A stretch of DNA of 64,000 bases from contig DASVQC010000082.1 in NCBI GenBank assembly GCA_036389335.1, forward strand, positions 1-64,000, given 5' to 3'. Under the pieces are notes generated by a model that worked only from the letters and a program-made list of their open reading frames with translations, had not been told where the DNA came from and did no database searches. A program made the position numbers and the translations under genes. How positions within the stretch are numbered: the stretch's first letter is position 1; each line of letters opens with the position of its first letter. Source of the DNA: JAIVGV01 sp036389335. Lineage in GTDB: Bacteria > Acidobacteriota > Blastocatellia > Pyrinomonadales > Pyrinomonadaceae. This document shows positions 32,867 to 41,505 of the stretch, one piece after another.

Positions 32867-32927
32867 GCGCCTTTGCGCCTTTGCGTGAGACATTCTGAAA
32901 ATTTTTCACGCAAAGGCGCAAAGGCGC
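32867..32927. repeat. Perfect 22-bp inverted repeat of TTTGCGCC units
   Basis: 32867-32888 (GCGCCTTTGCGCCTTTGCGT plus two bases) is the exact reverse complement of 32906-32927, with an A+T-rich 17-base loop. It starts ten bases after the stop of the trans-sulfuration enzyme and ends just before the AAGGAAGAAGG ribosome-binding site of the next gene. It could act as an attenuator or terminator as well as a mobile palindrome. Confidence 0.75.
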
Positions 32928-32941
32928 AATAAGGAAGAAGG

Positions 32942-33874
32942 ATGAAGAAGCTTCGTTATCATTTGGTTGACGTGTTCACCGACCGGCAGTTCGGCGGCAA
33001 CCCTCTGGCGGTCTTCACGGACGGCGCGGGGCTCTCAGCCGGGCTGATGCAACTGATCGCCAAGGAGATGAACCTCTCGGAGACGACCTTCGTGCTGCCG
33101 CCCGAAGACGGCGCGAACGACTTCCGCGTGCGCATCTACACGCCCGCGCAGGAGCTGCCGATGGCGGGGCACCCCACGGTCGGCACGACCTTTATCCTCG
33201 CGCGCGAGCGGATGATCGGATCGCCCGCGGGTGACGACGCGGGGGGCGCGGCGACGACGATCCGGCTCGAAGAGGGCGTCGGCCCGATCCCCGTTGACGT
33301 CACCTGGAGGGGCGGCGCGGCGGACTTCATCGAGATGAGCCAGCCGCTCCCCACGTTCGGCCCGCGCGTCGAAGACGCGGCGGCGGTCGCCCGGATGATC
33401 TCGCTCGAAGCGTCGGACGTTGACGAGAGGTTCCCGGTCGAGATGGTCTCGTGCGGCGTGCCCTTCCTCTTCGTGCCGCTGAAAAACCTCGACGCCGCGC
33501 GGCGCGCGCGCCCGCGCATCGACCTGATCGAGGGCGTCCTCGGCGAGTTGTCGCACGAAGTCTTCGTCTTCACGACCGAGACGGAGTTCGGCGGGTCGGG
33601 CGTGCACAGCCGGATGTTCGCGCCCGGCCTCGGCGTCACGGAAGACCCGGCGACGGGAGGGGCGAGCGGGCCGCTCGGCTGCTACCTCCTGCGCCACGGC
33701 GTCGTCCCTTCGGCGGGCGGCGAGCTGGACGTGACGAGCGAGCAGGGGATCGAGATGGGGCGACCGAGCTTCATCCGCATCCGCATCGCGCACGAGGGCG
33801 AGCGGATCACGAAAGTTCGCGTCGGCGGTCGCTGCCGCTTCGTGGGCGGCGGGCACCTCGAACTGGACGTTTGA
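32942..33874 (+). CDS. PhzF family isomerase/epimerase-like protein
   Basis: A 310-residue protein of the PhzF family, two similar diaminopimelate-epimerase-like halves. N-terminal signature: YHLVDVFTDRQFGGNPLAVF, with the catalytic Glu47 in EMNLSETTFV. The second half has EDPATGGASGPLGCYLLRHG, the conserved GxA(S)GPL loop, and ends with VRVGGRCRFVGGGHLEL. PhzF itself isomerises an intermediate of phenazine synthesis, but no other phenazine gene is here; most family members have unknown substrates. A good ribosome-binding site precedes the ATG. It lies 85 bases after a PLP enzyme gene, with a perfect palindrome between. Confidence 0.88.
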   Translation: MKKLRYHLVDVFTDRQFGGNPLAVFTDGAGLSAGLMQLIAKEMNLSETTFVLPPEDGANDFRVRIYTPAQELPMAGHPTVGTTFILARERMIGSPAGDDAGGAATTIRLEEGVGPIPVDVTWRGGAADFIEMSQPLPTFGPRVEDAAAVARMISLEASDVDERFPVEMVSCGVPFLFVPLKNLDAARRARPRIDLIEGVLGELSHEVFVFTTETEFGGSGVHSRMFAPGLGVTEDPATGGASGPLGCYLLRHGVVPSAGGELDVTSEQGIEMGRPSFIRIRIAHEGERITKVRVGGRCRFVGGGHLELDV

Positions 33875-33942
33875 TCTTGTCATCCCGGCGGCGCGCTGTG
33901 TAGAGTCGTCCGCGCACGACCCCGGAGCGTCGTCACCCGATC

Positions 33943-34917
33943 ATGCCCACCGACAGGTTCATCAACGAGCGCAAGAGCGCGTGGCAGCGTCTGGAAGAGC
34001 TGCTGCGGCTCTTGGACGAGATGTCTCTGCGGCGACTGCACCGCGAGGAGGTGCGCGAGCTGGGGCGCATCTACCGGCGCACCTCGTCCGATCTGGCTAT
34101 CGCCCGCGCCGAGTCGCGCGATCCGCGCTTGATCAACTACCTCAACAGCCTCGTCATACGCGCGCACGGTCGCATCTACCGCACGGAGGCGATGGAGGGC
34201 GGCAAGCGCCTACGCCGCTTCTTCATGCGCGACTTCCCGCGCACCTTCCGCCGCACGTGGCGCTACACCGCCGCCGCCTTCGCCGTCTGCCTCGCCTTCG
34301 GCGTCGCCGGCTTCTACGGGACGTGGCACGACGCAGACTTCTCCGAGATGGTCGGCATCGACTACTCGATGCGCGCCACGATCCGCTCCGGCACGCACTG
34401 GTGGGAGTCTCTCAATCAGGCGAACCAGATCGGCGGCGCGGCCATCATGACGAACAACATACAGGTGATGTTCAACGCCTTCGCCACGGGCGCGATGCTC
34501 GGCGTCGGGACTCTGCTCGTGATGGCGTTCAACGGCCTCAACATCGGCGCGGTGCTCGCGCTCACCTACCGCGCCGGGTTCGGGGGCGATCTCGTCACCT
34601 TCATGGTCGGGCACGGCGTGATCGAGCTTTCGTGCATCTTCATCGCGGGCGGCGCGGGGCTGCTCATCGGCGCGGCGATCCTCGCGCCCGGCGACCTCTC
34701 GCGCTTCGACGCGCTGCGCCTGCGCGGTCGCGACGCGGCGCACCTGATCGTCGGCTGCGTCCCGCTCTTGGTCGTCGCGGGAACAATCGAAGGCTTCATC
34801 TCGCCCGCCCCCATCAACCCGGCCTACAAGTACGCCACCGCCGCCGTCACCGGCGTCGCGCTCTACACCTACCTCCTCTTGGGCGGGCGCGGGCCGGAGG
34901 AAGGCGCGCCGCGTTGA
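33943..34917 (+). CDS. Stage II sporulation protein M (SpoIIM) family membrane protein
   Basis: A 324-residue integral membrane protein. Residues 1-95 form a cytoplasmic helical region (RFINERKSAWQRLEELLRLL, ELGRIYRRTSSDLAIARA). About five membrane segments follow, with the conserved NNIQVMFNAFATGAMLGVGT and GHGVIELSCIFIAGGAGL motifs (HGxxE) of the SpoIIM/DUF95 family. Outside spore formers, this family is regularly encoded with MoxR ATPases and DUF58 proteins. Those families are found at 37044 and 42324 in this window, on the other strand. Function outside sporulation is not established. Confidence 0.85.
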   Translation: MPTDRFINERKSAWQRLEELLRLLDEMSLRRLHREEVRELGRIYRRTSSDLAIARAESRDPRLINYLNSLVIRAHGRIYRTEAMEGGKRLRRFFMRDFPRTFRRTWRYTAAAFAVCLAFGVAGFYGTWHDADFSEMVGIDYSMRATIRSGTHWWESLNQANQIGGAAIMTNNIQVMFNAFATGAMLGVGTLLVMAFNGLNIGAVLALTYRAGFGGDLVTFMVGHGVIELSCIFIAGGAGLLIGAAILAPGDLSRFDALRLRGRDAAHLIVGCVPLLVVAGTIEGFISPAPINPAYKYATAAVTGVALYTYLLLGGRGPEEGAPR

Positions 34918-34980
34918 CGTGAGAGCACGGTTGACGCCTGAGCCCGCGCGAGCGGGCGGCAGATAGTGGCCCACGATTCA

Positions 34981-35058
34981 GCCCGCGCCGGCGGGCGATA
35001 GATTTGTGGCCCACGGCTCGCGCCGTGGGCCACAAATCTATCGCCCGCCGGCGCGGGC
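34981..35058. terminator. Perfect palindrome with 37-bp arms between convergent genes
   Basis: 34981-35017 and 35022-35058 are exact reverse complements around the loop TCGC. A diverged half-copy (GCCCGCGCGAGCGGGCGG ... GTGGCCCACG) precedes it at about 34938-34974. Between the convergent SpoIIM and M61 genes, it could end transcription in both directions. Its length and extra half-copy also suggest a mobile palindrome. Confidence 0.65.
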
Positions 35059-35158
35059 CGTGTGCGCGGCGCGGGCCGTGTGCGCGGGCCGTCTCTTCCG
35101 GCGCTGGCGCGGCCCGGTCGCGCGACGACGCCGCTTCACCTGCGAACCCGTCGAGCGA

Positions 35159-37015
35159 TCAGCTTCCCGCCCTCTTCAGCCAGCCCTCGCGCACCTTCAA
35201 CTGATCGGGCGCGGGGTTTGCCACTTCCGCCAGCCTGTAGTCCGTCAGTTCGCGCGAGCCGACTTTCACTTCGAGCGTCTTCTCCTCCGCGCCGCGTTTG
35301 ACCGCCAGCTTGACGGTCTGATCGATCTTCCCTTGCAGCAGGCCCGCGAGCGAGAAGCCGCCGCCGGGCGGCGTGCGCAGGCGCGTGTCGTCGAGCGAGG
35401 TGATGACGTCGCCTTTCAGGAGACCGGCGCGCGCGGCGGCGGCGTCGGGCGCGAGGTCAGTCACCTCAAGGCCCTGCTCGGTGGCGTTGAAGTTGACGCC
35501 GAGGTAGGGGACTTTGCGCGCCGACCTCTCCAGACGGTACCCGGCGTAGCCGAAAATCTGATCGTAGGGGGGGACTTCCGTGCCCGTGACGTAGCGCGCG
35601 AAGAAGTCGCGGTAGTCGCGGCCCGCGAGCTTGCCGAAGGCGGAGACGAAGTCGTCCGCCGTGAAGCCGCGCCCGCGCTTGTAGAAGTCCGCGTAGAGGG
35701 AGCGCATCACGTCGTCGAGGCTGTGCGCGCCCGCCGTGTCGTGGCGGATCGAGAGGTCGAGGAGCGCGCCGAGGTTCTGGCCCTGCGTGTAGTAGGAGAT
35801 TTGGAAGGCGCAGGGCGTGTCGTAGCAGAGCCACGTCGATACGGAAGCGTCCGACGGCGAGATGTAGCCGCGCGCGTCGTTGCCTTCCACGCCGCCCGCC
35901 GCGCCCGCGACCGACTGCAGGAAGTCTTCCCTCTGGCGGAGCCCCGCGCGGTAGGTCGAGAGCGAGCCGTAGTAGTTCGTGAAGCCCTCGGAGACCCAGA
36001 GCGAAGGCGTCTCCTGCTCGCGCGAGTAGTCGTAGGGCCACATCTCTGCGGGCCGCAGCCGCTTGACGTTCCAGAGGTGGAAGAACTCGTGGGCGGCGAG
36101 CCCCGTCAACTGTTCGGGCTGGGGGTTGCGCGAGCCGACGCCGACGGCGACGTGCGAGTTGTTGTGCTCCAACCCGCCGGAGGCGTCCGACTCCGCCGGC
36201 GCGAGGAAGTAGAAGTAGATGTACTTCTCGTAGGGCAGCTCTCCGAAGACGGCGCGCTCGGCCTCGGCGATCTTCGAGAGCATCGGCGCGAGCCGCTCGC
36301 CCTTCTCCTTCGTGAACGCGCCCGCGGGCGTGGAGACGAAGAGGTGCGGCTTGCCCTCGACCTCGAAGCGCGTCACGTCGAAGCGCCCCATCTCGGTCGG
36401 CGAATCGACGAGCGTGTCGTAGTCGGGCGCGGTGAAGACCGCCGGGTCACTCGTCTCCTTGAGCGCGGAGACGATCTGCCACCCGTCGGGGACTTTGAAG
36501 CGCACGCTGGAAGGGCTCGCGCGGTGGCCGACGGGCTCCGGGAATAACTGCGTGCCGGTGAAGAAGGCGTAGTCGTTGGTGATCTTGGCCTGATTCAGAG
36601 CGAGCACGTTGGCGAAGTAGTCGAACTCGATCCTGATCTGCTTGTCGTCGCCCGCGAAGACGCGCCACGTCTGCTTCCTCGTCATCCGGTGGGGAACCGG
36701 GCGGCCCGCCGGGCCCGTCACCTTGAAGCGCAGGACGTTCTTCGCGTAGTTCTCGACCGTGTACCACCCCGGCGTCCACGTCGGCAGCGAGAGGTCTAAC
36801 TGCCGCTCGCGCAGGTTCTTCACGTCCGCCGTGACGTGGAAGAGGTGTCCGCTCGCGTTCGCCACCTCGACCGTGTAATCGACGCGGAACTGATCCGTCT
36901 GCGCCGCCGCCGTCGCCGCCGACGCGCAGGCGGCGACGGCGAGCAGCGCGGCGCGCGCGTAGAGGCGCAAGCGATCCGGCGTCGCGGAGCGCGGCTTAAA
37001 AATTTTCCGTTTCAT
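35159..37015 (-). CDS. M61 family metallopeptidase with C-terminal PDZ domain
   Basis: A 618-residue exported zinc peptidase. Signal peptide residues 1-39 (ending TAAAQ); the ATG follows GAGGTG. The N-terminal beta domain contains LPTWTPGWYTVENYAKNV. The gluzincin site is His309-Glu310-x-x-His313 (AAHEFFHLWNVKRL) with third ligand Glu343 in WVSEGFTNYYG. Residues about 510-590 form a PDZ domain (VPYLGVNFN, AARAGLLKGDVITSLDDTRL). M61 enzymes include glycyl aminopeptidase. It lies next to other envelope genes; its physiological substrate is unknown. Confidence 0.9.
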   Translation of the reverse strand: MKRKIFKPRSATPDRLRLYARAALLAVAACASAATAAAQTDQFRVDYTVEVANASGHLFHVTADVKNLRERQLDLSLPTWTPGWYTVENYAKNVLRFKVTGPAGRPVPHRMTRKQTWRVFAGDDKQIRIEFDYFANVLALNQAKITNDYAFFTGTQLFPEPVGHRASPSSVRFKVPDGWQIVSALKETSDPAVFTAPDYDTLVDSPTEMGRFDVTRFEVEGKPHLFVSTPAGAFTKEKGERLAPMLSKIAEAERAVFGELPYEKYIYFYFLAPAESDASGGLEHNNSHVAVGVGSRNPQPEQLTGLAAHEFFHLWNVKRLRPAEMWPYDYSREQETPSLWVSEGFTNYYGSLSTYRAGLRQREDFLQSVAGAAGGVEGNDARGYISPSDASVSTWLCYDTPCAFQISYYTQGQNLGALLDLSIRHDTAGAHSLDDVMRSLYADFYKRGRGFTADDFVSAFGKLAGRDYRDFFARYVTGTEVPPYDQIFGYAGYRLERSARKVPYLGVNFNATEQGLEVTDLAPDAAAARAGLLKGDVITSLDDTRLRTPPGGGFSLAGLLQGKIDQTVKLAVKRGAEEKTLEVKVGSRELTDYRLAEVANPAPDQLKVREGWLKRAGS

Positions 37016-37043
37016 TAGTTCACCTCAAAAACTCGCTCGGCCT

Positions 37044-38363
37044 TTACAGCAGCCCGCGCTCCTTGACGCGGATGTAGGTCTCAAGGAGCGCGGGCGCGAG
37101 CGTCGCCGCCGTCACGTCGAGCGCGAGCCCGCCCTGACGCTCGACGAGGCGGAGCGCCGCCTCGCGCTGCAACATGATCTCCTCGGCGACCGACTGCGTG
37201 AACAGCCCCTTCAAGTCGGGCGGCGCGCCCACCACCGCCGCGCGCAGATCGCGGTCGCCAATCGTCGCGACGAGCGGCAAGTGGCGCGGGCGCAGCAGCT
37301 TCAGCGACGCGAGCAGCTCGCGCGACCCCTCCTCGTCCACCAAGTCCGTCAGGATCACGACGAGCGAGCGCCGCTTGCAGTTGGCGGCGATGTACTCGAA
37401 GGCGCGCGTGTAAGAGGGCTCGATCAATTCCGGCTCGACCCCGTAGAGGGCTTCGAGCACCGCGTCCGTCTGCTCCCTGCCCCGCGCCGGCGGCACGTAG
37501 GCGCGCACGCGCCTGCCGAAGACGGCGAGGCCGGCGTTGTCGCCGCCGCGCTGCGCCGCGCTCATCAGCGCGAGCGCGGCGTGGACGGCGGTGTCGAACT
37601 TCGTCTCGTCCTCGATGCGCGCCGTCATCAAGCGACCGGCGTCGAGCGCGACGAGGATCGTCTGGTCGCGCTCGATCTGGTACTGGCGCGTCGTCAGCTT
37701 CCCGCGCCGGGCGGTCGCGCTCCAGCTCAGGTGGCGCAGCTCGTCGCCCGGCACGTAGTCGCGCAGCGACTCGAAGTCGCGCCCCTCGCCGCGCCACGAG
37801 CTGCGCCGGTGGGCGGCGACGAGCGAGTGCGCGCCGAGCGCCTTCAGCTCCGCCTCGCGCGCGCGCCGCAGGTTCGGGTAGACCTTCACGCTCTCGGCGT
37901 GCCAAGCGTCCTCGCCGCGCCAGACCAGACGCCACGGCGAGAGACGCCGCACGGCGACGCGCCCGAACTCGAAGCGCCCGCGGCGCGGCGGCACGAGCCC
38001 GTACACGAGCGCCGCCGAGCCCTGCGCCTCGACCGCGAACTCCGCCTCGCGCGGGCTCGCCAGCTTCATCACCGGCGGGTACTCGTCCTTGACTATCAGC
38101 CGCACGTCGCGCGCCGTCGCGTTCGAGACTTTAACGCGCACCTCGGTCTCCGCGCCGATGTGGAAGCGGGCGGCGAACTCGCGCTCGACCGTCAGCCCTC
38201 CCGGCAGACGGGCCCTCCTCGCGTCGACGAACGCGAGGGCGAAGAGCAGGAAATCGTAGGCGAGCGTCATCCGGCGCAGGCCCGGCGCGGCCCACGCGAG
38301 CGAGAGCGGGAGGAAGCCGAGCGCGAGCAGGACGTAGAAGAGTTTGGCGAAGACGAAGCGCAT
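37044..38363 (-). CDS. DUF58 domain protein
   Basis: A 439-residue protein read from the ATG at 38363 (MRFVFAKLFYVLLALGFLP). The open frame continues 62 codons further, through a gene-free region. Two membrane helices (about residues 5-50) are followed by a beta-rich region (ARFHIGAETEVRVKV) and the DUF58 hallmark SLRDYVPGDELRHLSWSATAR with a following VWA-like fold (DQTILVALDAGRLM). DUF58 proteins are usual partners of MoxR ATPases; a MoxR gene is at 42324. It lies 28 bases before the M61 gene on the same strand. Confidence 0.88.
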   Translation of the reverse strand: MRFVFAKLFYVLLALGFLPLSLAWAAPGLRRMTLAYDFLLFALAFVDARRARLPGGLTVEREFAARFHIGAETEVRVKVSNATARDVRLIVKDEYPPVMKLASPREAEFAVEAQGSAALVYGLVPPRRGRFEFGRVAVRRLSPWRLVWRGEDAWHAESVKVYPNLRRAREAELKALGAHSLVAAHRRSSWRGEGRDFESLRDYVPGDELRHLSWSATARRGKLTTRQYQIERDQTILVALDAGRLMTARIEDETKFDTAVHAALALMSAAQRGGDNAGLAVFGRRVRAYVPPARGREQTDAVLEALYGVEPELIEPSYTRAFEYIAANCKRRSLVVILTDLVDEEGSRELLASLKLLRPRHLPLVATIGDRDLRAAVVGAPPDLKGLFTQSVAEEIMLQREAALRLVERQGGLALDVTAATLAPALLETYIRVKERGLL

Positions 38364-38745
38364 GTGTGCGTGCGCGCGGCATTCATCCGTCGGTCGAAGT
38401 CTCGGCTGCCGGCGCGCGTAAGTTGCAGGCAGTGTAGGGTCAAAGCGCGGGCACAGGCAAATCAATCCGGGAGAACGGGTGGCAAGTCGGTCTGAATCTC
38501 GCGCGCGGCGGGAGGAAGATTCGCCGCGGAGGCGCGGAGGGCCGCGCAAGGGGGCGCGGAGAAAAGATAAACTCTCCGCGCCCCCTCCGCGTAAACACAG
38601 CGCCCCCGCGGTGAGCCCTGTCTATCTCGCCCCTCGCCCCGACTGACGCACTACCGCGCCGCGGCGTTTGGCGTTAGAATCGCACCTGTTCCCGAACCCG
38701 CTGACACGAAAGCTCATTCCAACCTTCCGAGGCTCACGAGGAATC
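38364..38745. other. Divergent gene-free region with a palindrome
   Basis: This stretch separates the DUF58 gene (minus) from the metalloprotease gene (plus). It contains a CTCTGTG-type palindrome at 38521-38615 and, near its end, the CGAGGAATC ribosome-binding site. No gene is visible. Confidence 0.6.
38521..38615. repeat. Dispersed palindrome, CTCTGTG/CACAGAG family (diverged)
   Basis: The left arm has CCGCGGAGGCGCGGAGGGCC and the right arm CTCCGCGCCCCCTCCGCG then CCCCGCGGTGAG; they pair imperfectly around AAAAGATAAA. It is more G+C-rich than the copies at 2291 and 29909, and no flank similarity is obvious, so membership is tentative. Confidence 0.55.
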
Positions 38746-41358
38746 ATGATGCGACGCATCTACCTGCTGCTACTCCTGTCAACCGCCCTGCTCTCTTCCA
38801 GCGCCGCCGCGCAGGAGAGGTCGCAGCCGCGCACCCTCCGCGACGCGACGAAGGACTTGCAGAAGATCGACGGATACTTCCCGCTCTACTGGGACGCCGA
38901 GCGCGGACGCCTCCTGCTTGAGATCGCGCGCTTCAATCAGGAGTTTCTCTACCAGACGTCCCTGCAGACGGGCGTCGGCTCGAACCCCATCGGGCTCGAC
39001 CGCGGGCAGCTCGGCGCGACGCACGTCGTCTTCTTCGAGCGCACGGGGCCGAAAGTGCTGCTCGTCGAGCCGAACCAGCGTTACCGCGCGCGCAGCTCGG
39101 ACGCGAACGAGCGCCGCGCCGTCGAGGAGTCGTTCGCGCGCTCCGTGCTGTGGGGGTTCAGGGTCGAAGTGGCGGAGGGCGAGCGCGTGCTGGTGGACGC
39201 CACGGCGTTCTTCATGCGCGACGCGCACGGCGTCGCCGACGCGCTCCGCCGCGCGCAGCAGGGCAGCTTCTCGCTCGACGAGTCGCGCAGCGCCGTCTAC
39301 CTGCCGCGCACGAAGGGCTTCCCGCAGAACACGGAGATCGAAGCCTCGCTCACCTTCAACTCGAACGATCCGGGCGGGCTCGTGCGGCAGACGACGCCGA
39401 CGCCGCAGAGCCTCACCGTCCGCGAGCACCACTCGCTCGTGCAACTGCCGGACGACAACTACCGACCGCGCCGCTACGACCCGCGCGTCGGCAACATCGA
39501 CATCGAGTTCTACGACTACGCGACGCCCATCACCGAGCCCATCGAGCAGCGGTGGATCATCCGCCACCGCCTGGTTAAGCGCGACCCGAACGCCGCCGTC
39601 TCGGAGCCCGTCAAGCCGATCATTTATTACGTCGATCCCGGCGCGCCCGAGCCGATCCGCAGCGCCCTGGTCGAGGGCGCGTCGTGGTGGAACGAGGCGT
39701 TCGAGGCCGCCGGGTTCAAGAACGCCTTTCAGGTGAAGGTGCTGCCCGCGGACGCCGACCCGATGGACATCCGCTACAACATGATCAACTGGGTGCACCG
39801 CGCGTCGCGCGGCTGGTCGATCGGCGACAACGTCAACGACCCGCGCACCGGCGAGATCATCAAGGGCAACGTCACGCTCGGCAGCTTACGCATCCGGCAG
39901 GACTACGTCCTCGGCAGCGGCCTCATCCCGCCCTTCGCCGACGCGAACGGCGGCGGCGGCGGCCCGCGCGGGGAGAGCTTAAGAGGCGGCGCGTGCGACT
40001 TCGGCGCGACGCTCGAAGACGACTACCTCGCCGCGCTCGACCCTTCGACCGACGCCTCCCTGATGGCGCTCGCGCGCATCCGCCAGCTCGCCGCCCACGA
40101 GGTCGGGCACACGCTCGGCCTTGAGCACAACTTCGCCGCCTCGACTTACGCCGGTCGCGCGTCCGTGATGGACTACCCCGCGCCGCTCGTCGAGATCAAG
40201 AACGGCAAGCTCGATCTCTCGAACGCCTACGCGCGCGGCATCGGCGTCTACGACAAGTTCGCCATCACCTACGCCTACGCGCAGTTCCCGCCGGGCGCGG
40301 ACGAAAACGCGCAGCTCGCGCGCGTCGTCGAAGACGGCGTCGCGCGGGGGATGCTCTACCTCACCGATCAGGACGCGCGACCGTTCGGCGCGGCGCACCC
40401 GCTCGCGAGCCTGTGGGACAACGGCGAAGACCCCATCGCCATGCTGCGCCACGAGATGGAGGTGCGGCGCATCGGGCTCTCGCAGTTCGGCCTCGGCAAC
40501 ATCCCCGCGGGCACGCCGCTCTCGCTCCTCGAAGCGAGGCTGCTCCCGCTCTACCTGCATCACCGCTATCAACTGCAAGCCGCCGTCAAGTCGGTCGGCG
40601 GGCTCTACTACACTTACGCGGTCAAGACCGGCGCCCTCGCGTCGGGCCCCGCCGACCGGCCCGGCGGCGCGAGCCCCAAGCTCGTCCAACAGATCGTGCC
40701 CGCCGCAAGGCAGCGCGACGCGCTGGCCGCCGTGCTCGACACCGTCCGCCCCGAGGCGCTCGCGCTCCCGCAGCGCATACTCGATCTCATCCCGCCGCCC
40801 GCGCCCGGCTTTCAGGGCAACACCGTCGAGCTGTTCCCGAAGCGCACCGATCCGGCCTTCGATCCCGTCAATGTGGCGACCATCGCGGCAGACCTTGCCG
40901 TCTCCGCGCTCGTCGAGCCGCACCGCGCCGCGCGCCTGATCGACTACCACGCGCGCGACGGCTCCAACCCCGACTTCGAAGAAGTACTCGCCGCGCTCAT
41001 GCGCCGCACGTGGGACGACCCCGCGCCGCGCGACGCGCAGCAGGCGGCCATCCAGCGCGCCGTGCAGTCGCTCGTCGTCACGCGACTGATGGACACGGCG
41101 GCGAACGACGCGGCGTCGCCCTCCGTGCGCGCCGACGCCACGCAGGCGCTCCGCGAACTCGGCGAACGTCTCAAAGCGCCCGTCAGGAACGCCCCCCCCG
41201 ACATCGCGCGCCGGCATGCCGCGACCGACGACGCCGCGCACCGCCGCGCCGTGCTCGACGACATCGAGCGCTTCCTCACACGGCCCGACGCCCCGCGCAA
41301 GCGCACCCCGCCGCCGCCCACGCCGCCCGGCGATCCGATAGGCTCGCCGCCGCAGTAG
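38746..41358 (+). CDS. Zinc-dependent metalloprotease, DUF5117/DUF4953 type
   Basis: An 870-residue exported protein. The ATG at 38746 follows CGAGG and opens a signal peptide (MMRRIYLLLLLSTALLSSSAAAQ). The N-terminal region has DATKDLQKIDGYFPLYWDAERGRLL (core KIDGYFPLYWD) and SLQTGVGSNPIGLDRGQLG, typical of the DUF5117 domain. The zinc site is HEVGHTLGLEH, His451-Glu452-x-x-His455 and His461, as in metzincins, followed by SVMDYPAP as Met-turn. A large helical C-terminal part follows, ending in a Pro-rich tail. Such proteins are common in Acidobacteria and Bacteroidetes; substrate unknown. A long hairpin lies 34 bases past the stop. Confidence 0.88.
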   Translation: MMRRIYLLLLLSTALLSSSAAAQERSQPRTLRDATKDLQKIDGYFPLYWDAERGRLLLEIARFNQEFLYQTSLQTGVGSNPIGLDRGQLGATHVVFFERTGPKVLLVEPNQRYRARSSDANERRAVEESFARSVLWGFRVEVAEGERVLVDATAFFMRDAHGVADALRRAQQGSFSLDESRSAVYLPRTKGFPQNTEIEASLTFNSNDPGGLVRQTTPTPQSLTVREHHSLVQLPDDNYRPRRYDPRVGNIDIEFYDYATPITEPIEQRWIIRHRLVKRDPNAAVSEPVKPIIYYVDPGAPEPIRSALVEGASWWNEAFEAAGFKNAFQVKVLPADADPMDIRYNMINWVHRASRGWSIGDNVNDPRTGEIIKGNVTLGSLRIRQDYVLGSGLIPPFADANGGGGGPRGESLRGGACDFGATLEDDYLAALDPSTDASLMALARIRQLAAHEVGHTLGLEHNFAASTYAGRASVMDYPAPLVEIKNGKLDLSNAYARGIGVYDKFAITYAYAQFPPGADENAQLARVVEDGVARGMLYLTDQDARPFGAAHPLASLWDNGEDPIAMLRHEMEVRRIGLSQFGLGNIPAGTPLSLLEARLLPLYLHHRYQLQAAVKSVGGLYYTYAVKTGALASGPADRPGGASPKLVQQIVPAARQRDALAAVLDTVRPEALALPQRILDLIPPPAPGFQGNTVELFPKRTDPAFDPVNVATIAADLAVSALVEPHRAARLIDYHARDGSNPDFEEVLAALMRRTWDDPAPRDAQQAAIQRAVQSLVVTRLMDTAANDAASPSVRADATQALRELGERLKAPVRNAPPDIARRHAATDDAAHRRAVLDDIERFLTRPDAPRKRTPPPPTPPGDPIGSPPQ

Positions 41359-41391
41359 TGGGCCCGCGCCCGGCGGTTGGCCGCGGCGCGC

Positions 41392-41449
41392 GAAGACGAG
41401 CGGGGGGCGCGAAGGATCGAGCGATCCTTCGCGCGCCCCCCGCTCGTCT
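41392..41449. terminator. Bidirectional hairpin with 28-bp perfect stem
   Basis: 41392-41419 (beginning GAAGACGAGCGGGGGGCGCG) is the exact reverse complement of 41422-41449, with a two-base loop. It sits between the convergent metalloprotease and methyltransferase genes and probably terminates both transcripts, although long T tracts are missing. Confidence 0.7.
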
Positions 41450-41505
41450 TCACACCTGCGGGAGAAAATTTTTATCGCGGGGCGAGAGCCGTGCCCGCGC
41501 GCGTC

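Noticed and set aside
38668..38745. Upstream TTG start for the metalloprotease
   Set aside because: It would place 26 residues before a standard signal peptide; the ATG at 38746 has the CGAGG ribosome-binding site.
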